In this document: piece by piece, positions 22,762 to 29,526 of the stretch | Position numbering within the stretch: position 1 is the first letter of the stretch | How the letters are laid out: each line of letters starts with the position of its first letter | Assembly (NCBI GenBank): GCA_016718845.1 | Contig: JADKCK010000046.1 | Span: forward strand, 1 to 42,484 | Direction: 5' to 3' | Source: Sphingobacteriales bacterium | GTDB lineage: Bacteria > Bacteroidota > Bacteroidia > Chitinophagales > UBA2359 | Length of the DNA stretch: 42,484 nt | Notes under the pieces: model-generated | What the model saw: only the letters and a program-made list of their open reading frames with translations | Database searches by the model: none | Told to the model about the DNA's origin: nothing | Made by a program: the position numbers and the translations under genes

Positions 22762-23628
22762 TTAATGCTGTAATACTTCGGAGGGGAGAAAAATGGCATC
22801 GGCGAGGTTCATAGCATCTAAAAAAGCATCTTGGTTGATAAAAAAGTCGGCTCTTTCTTGTTCGAAATAAAAGAGTAGGTTTTCGGTGGGCATATTACCT
22901 ACCAACGAGCTTTGAGCCATTGGGCAGCCGCCAAAGCCTTTTATGGCTCCGTCGAAGCGGTGACAGCCATTTTCGTAGGCGGCATCTACTTTTTCTGCCC
23001 AGTTATGGGGTTCGGTATGTAGGTGAGCACCAAACTCGGTGTGCGGAAAAGCATAGGTAAGGCTGTTAAATACTTCGGCAATGTCGGCGGGTTTTGATAC
23101 GCCTACGGTATCGGCTACGGATATAATAGAGATGCCCATTTGCACAAATCGGTCAGCCCAATGTTCGACTAAGGCGGGGTGCCATAGGTCGCCGTAGGGA
23201 TTGCCGAAGCCCATAGATAGGTATACAACTAATTCTTTTTTATGTTTTAAGCAAATTTCTTGTAGTTTTTCTACTAGTTCAAAGGCTTGTTGTTGCGATA
23301 AATTGGTGTTTCGTTGTTGAAAAGTTTCGGAGACAGAGAAAGGAAATCCGATATAATTGATGGCTTCGTAAGATACAGCATCGCGTGCTCCGCGCAAGTT
23401 AGCAACAATAGCCAGCAGTTTGGTATCGGTTTCCGACATGTCTAACTGTTGTACTACTTTCCAAGTATCTGCCATTTGTGGTATTACTTGTGGCGACACG
23501 AAGCTACCAAAGTCTAGTGTATCAAAGCCTACTTTGAGCAGCGCATTGATGTACTCAATTTTTTTTTCGGTAGGTATAAAGCGGTTGATACCTTGCATGG
23601 CATCACGGGGACATTCAATGATTTTCAT
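22762..23628 (-). CDS. Hydroxymethylglutaryl-CoA lyase-like enzyme
   Basis: 288 residues, near the usual ~300 of HMG-CoA lyase, which splits HMG-CoA into acetoacetate and acetyl-CoA in leucine breakdown. It has the HMGL/DRE-TIM barrel signatures: 'ECPRDAMQG' at residues 5-13 (the catalytic R-D), 'FGSFVSPQVIPQMAD' as in HMG-CoA lyases, 'ISVADTVGVSKP', the metal-binding 'AHLHTEPH', and the active-site Cys loop 'GFGGCPMA'. A more distant lyase or aldolase of the superfamily cannot be excluded. The ATG at 23628 sits only four bases after a perfect -7 box, so the mRNA is probably leaderless. It converges with hemJ and is followed by repeat copy B and a terminator hairpin. Confidence 0.85.
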   Translation of the reverse strand: MKIIECPRDAMQGINRFIPTEKKIEYINALLKVGFDTLDFGSFVSPQVIPQMADTWKVVQQLDMSETDTKLLAIVANLRGARDAVSYEAINYIGFPFSVSETFQQRNTNLSQQQAFELVEKLQEICLKHKKELVVYLSMGFGNPYGDLWHPALVEHWADRFVQMGISIISVADTVGVSKPADIAEVFNSLTYAFPHTEFGAHLHTEPHNWAEKVDAAYENGCHRFDGAIKGFGGCPMAQSSLVGNMPTENLLFYFEQERADFFINQDAFLDAMNLADAIFLPSEVLQH

Positions 23629-23632
23629 GCAC

Positions 23633-23640
23633 CAAAGATA
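23633..23640 (-). promoter_or_regulatory. -7 promoter box four bases from the start codon
   Basis: TATCTTTG on the minus strand, then GTGC, then the ATG of the lyase gene. Transcription should begin at or next to the start codon. Confidence 0.65.
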
Positions 23641-23721
23641 CGGCGTTTTTTATTGTTCACCAAATTTTTTTTGGTTGTACGCAAAATATTTTACACTAGG
23701 CTGTTAAACAAGCAAATTTGG

Positions 23722-25188
23722 CTATATTTTGCGGCTGTTTGCGTGCAATTCGTTGTATAGTTCGGTTACTTTTTGGTACAGCCACACAAAAGCGGTTAGG
23801 TTTTGTTGTTCCATTTCTAACATTAATTTCGATACGCTTTTTTTTGCTCTATCTTTATAATCTTCGCGAATATTGAGTAGTTTGCGCAATATTCTAAAAA
23901 ACACCTTATAATTCCATTTATTATTTTCGGGTATTTTTTTGTTGCTTATCAAAAAAGCGCTTGCGGCGCTAAGGCTGCTGTCCAACAATCGCCATTCTTG
24001 TTGTTCGTAGTAACATTTAAGTATAGATACTTTGGCATTAAGCATTGTATACACATCACTTGTTTTTATTGCATACAAATAATCTAATGCTTTTTTATAT
24101 TCTTTTTTTTGTATATTTAATTCTCCAAGTGCTGCATTTAATGCCAAGTCTTTGTCTTCGGCATTTAGGTATTTACAATATTGGGCAATGAAATTTTCAG
24201 CAAAGGCAATCTCGCCCAACCTAATACAAACGGTCACTACGTTTTTAAAATCTTCTTTTATTAAGACTTTTATTTTGTAGGTGTTTTTTTCGTTATAAAA
24301 CTTCTCATACACCTTAAACATATTCTTATGATAACTTATATCACCCGAATTTATTTGTTGTCCGCAATAATTTAGTGCATAAAAATATAAATCGTGTAAT
24401 AAGGTAGGTGTAAAATTAGATTCATGTATTTCTAAATAGTTCAAAAAATCATCGTATCTTTCTTTAGTTGGCTCTATTTGCATAACCAATATTCGATAAT
24501 AAACACTAACAAGAGGGTGTTCTGTTAATGCAGGTTGGCTTTCGACATAAGCCAATATTTCGTCGAGCAACCATGGTTTTTCGACCAAGCTAGGCAAAAA
24601 GTTGCGCCCACTGTACAAATCGCACATAATGCGCAATTTAGTAACAATGTAATGCAAATCCAATCGCTCTAATAATACATCAATATTTTTATTAACACCT
24701 GCTACTTGCACCAACGATTTTTTGTTGTACATTTCTTCTTCTATCAAAAACAAGTACAATAAATGATGTAACTCATATTCGGCATTTTGGGCAGGTGGTT
24801 TAGTCAATTTTGCAAATTCTTCTTCAAACATATTGTCTAAACCTTTGTTAGTGTAGGCTCGTAGCAAAAATACTTTAGGTAGCAAATCTTCGTTATTTAT
24901 TTCTAGCAATACCAAAAAGTTTTCCACCACTTTGGTAAGTGAAGTCATCAAACGCCGCCAATCGGCTTCTGCCTTTTTAGCATCGCTGTGTGGATATAAT
25001 TTATCTATAACATACTGTCGGTCTAATTTCGGAGAGGTTGAGTTGGTATAATTATGCCGGACATTATTATATAACCACAAAATTTCTTCTTTTAGTAAAT
25101 CCTTTTGGGCATCTATGTAAACATCTAATCTACCTAATTCGTACTTGGTTAGTGTTTTAAATAAATCTAAAAGTTTGCTTTTGTACAT
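23722..25188 (-). CDS. Hypothetical helical-repeat protein, 488 residues
   Basis: I do not recognise a named family. The protein has no signal peptide or membrane segment. Almost the whole chain looks like amphipathic helices rich in Leu, Lys, Glu, Asn and Tyr, with helix-pair patterns resembling TPR/solenoid proteins (for example 'YKKALDYLYAIKTSDVYTMLNAKVSILKCYYEQQEWRLL', split here as residues ~365-400). The N-terminus 'LLDLFKTLTKYELGRLDVYI' resembles the start of other uncharacterised Bacteroidota proteins of similar size. It is cytoplasmic and perhaps a scaffold. It lies upstream of the lyase gene on the same strand, with 93 bases between that include the lyase's own promoter. Confidence 0.7.
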   Translation of the reverse strand: MYKSKLLDLFKTLTKYELGRLDVYIDAQKDLLKEEILWLYNNVRHNYTNSTSPKLDRQYVIDKLYPHSDAKKAEADWRRLMTSLTKVVENFLVLLEINNEDLLPKVFLLRAYTNKGLDNMFEEEFAKLTKPPAQNAEYELHHLLYLFLIEEEMYNKKSLVQVAGVNKNIDVLLERLDLHYIVTKLRIMCDLYSGRNFLPSLVEKPWLLDEILAYVESQPALTEHPLVSVYYRILVMQIEPTKERYDDFLNYLEIHESNFTPTLLHDLYFYALNYCGQQINSGDISYHKNMFKVYEKFYNEKNTYKIKVLIKEDFKNVVTVCIRLGEIAFAENFIAQYCKYLNAEDKDLALNAALGELNIQKKEYKKALDYLYAIKTSDVYTMLNAKVSILKCYYEQQEWRLLDSSLSAASAFLISNKKIPENNKWNYKVFFRILRKLLNIREDYKDRAKKSVSKLMLEMEQQNLTAFVWLYQKVTELYNELHANSRKI

Positions 25189-25402
25189 AATTATGTTGTT
25201 TTGTGCTTTAAAATAAAATACTTTATTAGGTTAATTTGGTGTATTTTTGGCAATGTATTGCGATAAATGGGTGTAAATGTGTTAAAAAAAACTACATAAA
25301 ATACTGATTATCAAACATTTATAGCTTTTTTTTGTTTAAAGCAAGATAATATAGTTTGGATAAGTGCTTTTTTTTCTTTTTTACATTATCGGCAAAAAGT
25401 AT

Positions 25403-25410
25403 TATCTTTG
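25403..25410 (+). promoter_or_regulatory. -7 box with no gene directly downstream
   Basis: TATCTTTG, a perfect match to TAnnTTTG, 408 bases upstream of the next gene, which has its own box at 25710. It could start a small RNA or a long leader. Confidence 0.4.
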
Positions 25411-25709
25411 TAGCACCTAAATAGCTTGTTATTTTGTGCCCCTAAAATTAACCATATACGCCTAATTAAGTACTAATCTAAAAATAATGCCTTTGGACGG
25501 GTTAAAGATAGGACAAAATTAATCATTTTTCACTAAACAGCCCAGATTCTTTCTTTAATAATTTGCGATAAAACCCAAATTACAACTTTTTTACAAGTTC
25601 ACAACTGTCTGATTATCAGTACTTTACGAAGTATTTGCCCTGTATTAACCACTAAAAAAGTTACGATAAACCGCTAAAAAAATTTTAAAAAGTTGCCAAT
25701 ATTTTAGCT

Positions 25710-25717
25710 TATCTTTG
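25710..25717 (+). promoter_or_regulatory. -7 promoter box for the T9SS cargo gene
   Basis: TATCTTTG, 93 bases before the ATG at 25811, with a TTG 15 bases upstream. Confidence 0.6.
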
Positions 25718-25810
25718 CCACACACAACACACCGCACCGCTACAGCACGCAACACATACACATTTTCTGTTTTATATCTCACACTATTGTTCAAGTTCAA
25801 AAAAGTTACC

Positions 25811-26443
25811 ATGAAAAAGTTCTTTTACCTATTATTAACATTTCAGTTTTTTTTATTATCCCCTCAAATTGTACGAGCAGATAAAGACCACAAAAAAGGA
25901 AGTGTTCCGCCCAACCACATAACCGTAACAAACGTATTTTTACGAGATACTACTGCTATGTTGCCTTATGTAGGCACTAATACCAACGCCGAAGAAGTTG
26001 GGGGCGAAACAGAAACTGTTACTCCTTTTGATGTATACGGAGACCCGCGCGACGGACGACCACCTGTAGTAGAAATTATCACTACGCCCTTCTCGGTAGG
26101 TATGCCCACTTTTCAGTTACCAAATTTTGACAATTTGGCAATTACCACCTCCCAAACAACCGAACAAGTAGACATTGTTGCCGACCTATGCTTAACACCC
26201 TCACAAATCGAAGTACGCGCCTATCCAAACCCCGTTACCGAGCTATTAAACGTTTCGTTTAGCGACAACCAACCGTATACCGTATCGTTGATAAATGCTG
26301 CGGGGCAGTTAGTAAGCACCATTAACACCAACGGAAACAATAATATAACCATTCAGGTTGGGCATTTACCCAAGGGCATTTATTTGCTATTGGTTGATGA
26401 TGGAAAACAACCGATAGTTAAAAAAGTTGAAATACTGCACTAA
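25811..26443 (+). CDS. Small secreted protein with T9SS type A sorting domain
   Basis: 210 residues: signal peptide (1-~23, 'LLSPQIVRA'), a mainly disordered middle rich in Thr, Pro and Val, and a C-terminal domain at ~135-210. That domain begins 'VRAYPNPVTELLNVSF' and ends 'LPKGIYLLLVDDGKQPIVKKVEIL', the classic type IX secretion sorting domain removed or used for anchoring at the cell surface. The middle has no recognised domain, so the exported function is unknown. The ATG at 25811 is chosen because it starts the signal peptide and follows the -7 box at 25710 by ~93 bases. It forms a single-gene unit with a strong terminator. Confidence 0.82.
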   Translation: MKKFFYLLLTFQFFLLSPQIVRADKDHKKGSVPPNHITVTNVFLRDTTAMLPYVGTNTNAEEVGGETETVTPFDVYGDPRDGRPPVVEIITTPFSVGMPTFQLPNFDNLAITTSQTTEQVDIVADLCLTPSQIEVRAYPNPVTELLNVSFSDNQPYTVSLINAAGQLVSTINTNGNNNITIQVGHLPKGIYLLLVDDGKQPIVKKVEILH

Positions 26444-26450
26444 AACACAC

Positions 26451-26482
26451 AAAAAAACTGCACCAATTGGTGCAGTTTTTTT
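26451..26482 (+). terminator. Rho-independent terminator of the T9SS cargo gene
   Basis: Perfect 16-bp palindromic stem AAACTGCACCAATT/AATTGGTGCAGTTT with an A run before and a T run after, so it can work in both directions. Confidence 0.9.
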
Positions 26483-26566
26483 GTGGTTTTAGCTAATTGT
26501 GGCTTAAAAATGCATATTTTACTTAGTATCATTTCTTGGTCAAGCTTTTATTTGCAAAGTTTGGGC

Positions 26567-26675
26567 TGCCCCGCTTAACGCGGTAAATGTTTTTTTTGGG
26601 GGTGATGCTTAGCACTCCCTAATTTGACAAGTTGGGGGCACCCCCGTAAAAAAAGCAAGCGCCACGCACAAACTA
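26567..26675 (-). repeat. Dispersed intergenic repeat, copy C
   Basis: Read on the minus strand: GGCGCTTGC, TTTTTTTACGGGGGTGCCCC, ACTTGTCAAATTAGGG, AAGCATCACCCCCAAAAAAAAC, then CCGCGTTAAGCGG. TTTTTT..GGGGGTG can pair with CACCCCCAAAAAA, and CCGC-GTTAA-GCGG forms a second hairpin. It sits just downstream of hemF. Confidence 0.75.
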
Positions 26676-26698
26676 AACACCTTTTAAAACACACAAAG

Positions 26699-27604
26699 TT
26701 ACACCACATTTAGCCAATCAACCTCTTTGCGCAACCATTGCAGTGTTTCGAGTTCGGGAGTATTGGCTGCTGGCATAAAATTATAATCCCACTTTGCCAA
26801 TGGCGGCATACTTAGCAATATCGACTCGGTGCGCCCATTGCTATCCAAGCCAAATTTAGTACCTTGGTCGTGCAGCAAGTTAAACTCCACATATCGGCTA
26901 CGGCGGCGCAGTTGCCAATCTTGGTGTTGTGGCGTGTAGCTGTCGTTTCGGTGTTGCGATGCAAAATAGGTATATGCTGGCACAAAAAAGTTACCCACAT
27001 CTTTCACAAAATCGTGCAATTGTTGTTTGTTAAGGGGTTCGTTATCGCCCAAACGGTCAAAAAATATACCTCCTATACCACGCGTTTCGTTGCGGTGCGA
27101 TAGGTAAAAATAATCATCTGCCCATTTTTTAAAACGCTCGTAATAACTTGGGTGGTGTTTATCGCAAATGCCTTTTAGTTGCTCATGAAACCATTTTGCA
27201 TCGGCAGGCACCACATAATGTGGGGTTACATCAATGCCGCCGCCAAACCACCATTTACCGTCCGACAGTTCGAAGTAGCGCACATTCATGTGTATAATAG
27301 GCATGTGTGGGTTTGTGGGGTGCAGCACAATAGACACTCCCGTAGCTAAAAATTGGGCATCGGGTACGGTAACGCGCAACGATTGTTGTATTTTGGGATG
27401 AAGCGAGCCATGCACTGCCGAAAATGCCACACCACCTTTTTCTAACAAATTGCCATCTTTAAAAGTGTTGGTTTTGCCACCGCCACCTTCGGCACGTACC
27501 CAATCGTCGTGCAAAAAAACAGCACCGCTGCCGTCTAACTCTTCTAAGCCTGCACAAATGCGGCTTTGCAAATCTTTAAACCAATTTACGATGGTATCTT
27601 TCAC
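26699..27604 (-). CDS. hemF: Oxygen-dependent coproporphyrinogen III oxidase
   Basis: 301 residues, the usual HemF length. It converts coproporphyrinogen III to protoporphyrinogen IX by two O2-dependent decarboxylations in haem synthesis and is cytosolic. Family motifs seen in order: 'WVRAEGGGGKTNTF' (~35-48), 'HMNVRYFE' and 'WWFGGGIDVTPHYV' (the His/Asp-containing core, ~104-131), 'HRNETRGIGGIFFDRL' (~169-184), 'RYVEFNLLHDQGTKFGL' and 'GRTESILLSMPP' near the C-terminus. No residue expected for the family appears missing. Use of HemF implies haem synthesis under aerobic conditions; HemJ, the next step, is encoded about 4 kb away. Confidence 0.95.
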   Translation of the reverse strand: MKDTIVNWFKDLQSRICAGLEELDGSGAVFLHDDWVRAEGGGGKTNTFKDGNLLEKGGVAFSAVHGSLHPKIQQSLRVTVPDAQFLATGVSIVLHPTNPHMPIIHMNVRYFELSDGKWWFGGGIDVTPHYVVPADAKWFHEQLKGICDKHHPSYYERFKKWADDYFYLSHRNETRGIGGIFFDRLGDNEPLNKQQLHDFVKDVGNFFVPAYTYFASQHRNDSYTPQHQDWQLRRRSRYVEFNLLHDQGTKFGLDSNGRTESILLSMPPLAKWDYNFMPAANTPELETLQWLRKEVDWLNVV

Positions 27605-27669
27605 CTTATTTGTAATTTATTATTTGTATTTTGTTTGACTATTTATTAAACACATTAATCATTATTTAC

Positions 27670-28329
27670 CTAAAATCCTTTTCTTAACTTTGTATTTTCT
27701 ATAAATAATTTTTCTTTTTTATCGTACAACAAAACCTTTTGACACTTATGTTGTTGCAAAACAACATCATCATCGTTTATAATTTGCATTGTTCCTTTTA
27801 GCACAACATCATCAAAGCCATCTTTATTTACATCTGCGTAAATTGGTTTTAGTTGTTCGTTTTTAAATATGGTACTGTTACCTTGTATACCTGTAAAGCC
27901 ATCTTTATGTTTATCAACAGCATTTGTTTGGGCTATAAGTGTCAATTTCCGACCGATAAGTTCATACAAATAATACGATCCATTACCTGCATGTGTTTGG
28001 TCAAATATTTCGATGAGTAGATTAGGATTTCCTTTCAAAGCTATTTGCCTCGCCGACCGAATTGATTGAGCCGTTGGTAAAGTATCAAATTTGGCTTTCC
28101 ATATTATTTTTGGGTTTTGAAACTTAAGCACACAAATATCCTCCCACCAATTTGGCTGATATACCAATATAGCTATAAACAAACTACTATCATCTTTGCA
28201 TTCTATAATTTTCGCATCAACAAGTGTCGTATCTTGTTGTAACAATTGCTGTTTCAACGTTTGAGCATTTGTTGTTGTAGCAATTAGCATCAATAGAGCA
28301 AATAATAATTTTGTGTGTATTTGCTCCAT
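27670..28329 (-). CDS. Secreted hypothetical protein with a DxNxDGxxD calcium-type loop
   Basis: 219 residues with a signal peptide (1-22, 'TTTNAQ'). Near the C-terminus 'ADVNKDGFDDVVLKG' (Asp166-Asp174) matches the Ca2+-binding loops of FG-GAP/VCBS and dockerin-like repeats, in a context of short beta strands. The rest ('IFIAILVYQPNWWEDICVLKF...', split at ~50-70) looks beta-rich, and I do not recognise its family. The -7 box on the minus strand at 28373-28380 lies 44 bases before the ATG. It stands in tandem with hemF (65 bases downstream) and is divergent from the membrane protein gene at 28533. Confidence 0.72.
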   Translation of the reverse strand: MEQIHTKLLFALLMLIATTTNAQTLKQQLLQQDTTLVDAKIIECKDDSSLFIAILVYQPNWWEDICVLKFQNPKIIWKAKFDTLPTAQSIRSARQIALKGNPNLLIEIFDQTHAGNGSYYLYELIGRKLTLIAQTNAVDKHKDGFTGIQGNSTIFKNEQLKPIYADVNKDGFDDVVLKGTMQIINDDDVVLQQHKCQKVLLYDKKEKLFIENTKLRKGF

Positions 28330-28372
28330 GTTTTAAAGAAGTTTTGGGCAAGATAATTTAGCTAATAAAGTG

Positions 28373-28380
28373 CAAAGGTA
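28373..28380 (-). promoter_or_regulatory. -7 promoter box for the 27670-28329 gene
   Basis: TACCTTTG on the minus strand, 43 bases from the start codon. Confidence 0.6.
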
Positions 28381-28475
28381 CGGTTAAAAATAGGGTTTTA
28401 ATGCCAAAATCATCGACAAAAAATTATTTTGTAGCATTTTTTGCACATAAATTCGCACAATTCAACATTTAGTTG

Positions 28476-28483
28476 TACCTTTG
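28476..28483 (+). promoter_or_regulatory. -7 promoter box for the membrane protein at 28533
   Basis: TACCTTTG, 49 bases before the ATG. It forms a divergent promoter pair with 28373-28380. Confidence 0.6.
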
Positions 28484-28532
28484 AGTATCAATAGATAATT
28501 ATCTACATTACTAAATAAAAAAAATAACAGCT

Positions 28533-28991
28533 ATGGGACGCAGAATTGTTACCACAACCGCCACCGCCAAAGGAGGCATTAACGAGCGCGGCATTAGAGG
28601 CACTGCCGCACCAACCGACGACTACAGCAGCCGCTTGGTTAAGTACATACCCGCCGAAATTATAACGGCATTTGTTACCATGAATGGTATGGTGGCATCG
28701 TCGGGCAAAGAATGGTTGCAATGGGTAGTTTTTGGGGCATTGCTTATCTTAACACCTTTGTATACACACTATTTAACCCGCGAACCGGGTATGCCTCCTG
28801 CCAAAAAGCAAATTGCGGTTTCGTCGGTGTCGTATTTGCTTTGGGTGTTTGCCATTGGGGGTCCGTTTGTTTTAACTACTTGGTACGACCATATTTATGG
28901 CTCGTTGCTATTGCCATTATTTACTTTTGTAGTGCCTATGTTAGACCAAAGCGGCGCACAGCCCTTTACTAACAATCAGGGGCAAGGTTAA
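28533..28991 (+). CDS. Hypothetical small membrane protein
   Basis: 152 residues. The N-terminal ~35 residues are polar ('GGINERGIRGTAAPTDDYSS'), followed by an amphipathic 'YIPAEIITAFVTMNGMVA' segment. Three strong membrane helices follow at ~61-82, ~95-115 and ~120-140, and a short polar tail ends 'NNQGQG'. I do not recognise a named family, although the 'YIPAEII..F..MN' phrase looks conserved rather than random. No catalytic motif is visible. It is monocistronic: a -7 box at 28476 and a strong terminator at 29018. Confidence 0.75.
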   Translation: MGRRIVTTTATAKGGINERGIRGTAAPTDDYSSRLVKYIPAEIITAFVTMNGMVASSGKEWLQWVVFGALLILTPLYTHYLTREPGMPPAKKQIAVSSVSYLLWVFAIGGPFVLTTWYDHIYGSLLLPLFTFVVPMLDQSGAQPFTNNQGQG

Positions 28992-29017
28992 TTATCTATA
29001 AAATAACCTAAAATACA

Positions 29018-29057
29018 AACACCTTTCTTAATTTTCTTTAAGAAAGGTGTTTTTTTA
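29018..29057 (+). terminator. Rho-independent terminator of the membrane protein gene
   Basis: Stem AACACCTTTCTTAA / TTAAGAAAGGTGTT with a short TTTTC loop, followed by Ts. Confidence 0.9.
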
Positions 29058-29078
29058 GATAATTTAAGACAAACAAGC

Positions 29079-29086
29079 TATCTTTG
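29079..29086 (+). promoter_or_regulatory. -7 promoter box four bases from a GTG start
   Basis: TATCTTTG, then TGCC, then GTG AAA CAG. This is the same spacing as at 23633-23640 and implies a leaderless transcript. Confidence 0.6.
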
Positions 29087-29090
29087 TGCC

Positions 29091-29432
29091 GTGAAACAGG
29101 TATTAGTGTTAATTTTTGCTTTGTATTTATTAGTAATTGGTACATTACCTTGTGCCGATTGGCAAGAGTGCGCCAGTATGTCAAGCCACAACACGGCAAC
29201 ACATCAACACAAAGAACACAAAGAACAAAAAGAAAAACACCAAGAACAATGCCCGCCCTTTTGTGCCTGTGCTTGCTGCGGCATAAGTATTGTCGTATTT
29301 GCTTCGATCCACGCAATTATTAACCATATTACCGTATCAGTAGCACAAAAGCTTAGTTTTTACACGTCTATTTTTGCTCAAGATTTTTGCATAGCCATTT
29401 GGCAACCACCTAAGTTTAATTTTATAGGATAA
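29091..29432 (+). CDS. His/Cys-rich small envelope protein (DUF6660-like)
   Basis: 113 residues. A hydrophobic signal peptide (residues 1-~21) is followed by 'PCADWQEC', a His/Lys/Glu/Gln-rich stretch ('HNTATHQHKEHKEQKEKHQEQ', residues ~40-60) and a Cys cluster 'CPPFCACACC'. A hydrophobic stretch and a short tail end the protein. The layout resembles the DUF6660 family, small Bacteroidota proteins often found just before TonB-dependent receptors. The His and Cys clusters suggest metal binding; this is inference. The GTG at 29091 supplies the 'MKQ' start of the signal peptide and lies four bases after a -7 box. The TonB receptor gene follows after 94 bases. Confidence 0.65.
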   Translation: MKQVLVLIFALYLLVIGTLPCADWQECASMSSHNTATHQHKEHKEQKEKHQEQCPPFCACACCGISIVVFASIHAIINHITVSVAQKLSFYTSIFAQDFCIAIWQPPKFNFIG

Positions 29433-29445
29433 AACTGTTTGTACT

Positions 29446-29453
29446 TATTTTTG
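29446..29453 (+). promoter_or_regulatory. Possible internal promoter for the TonB receptor
   Basis: TATTTTTG fits TAnnTTTG, 73 bases before the receptor ATG. It overlaps the small palindrome TGCAACTATGTTGCA (29452-29466), which could be a regulator site. Confidence 0.4.
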
Positions 29454-29526
29454 CAACTATGTTGCAGAAATAGGTTTTCTATGGTATCAACCCAAACAAT
29501 TTATTTTTTAATTTTAAACTCAAACA

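Larger units (their letters stand above)
25189..25810. other. AT-rich intergenic region with two + strand promoters
   Basis: The region holds the start regions of the divergent genes at 25188 (minus) and 25811 (plus), with -7 boxes at 25403-25410 and 25710-25717. The 300 bases between the two boxes contain only an 11-codon ORF at 25487 ('MPLDGLKIGQN') and no clear terminator. Confidence 0.5.

Noticed and set aside
26574..26650. Copy C as a rho-independent terminator of hemF
   Set aside because: The pairing arms enclose a ~35-base loop and lie more than 20 bases from the stop with no simple T-tailed stem. The same sequence occurs elsewhere, so it is better described as a repeat.
28712..28972. 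Second + strand gene inside 28533-28991
   Set aside because: It is a shadow frame of the membrane protein, which has its own -7 box and coherent helices.
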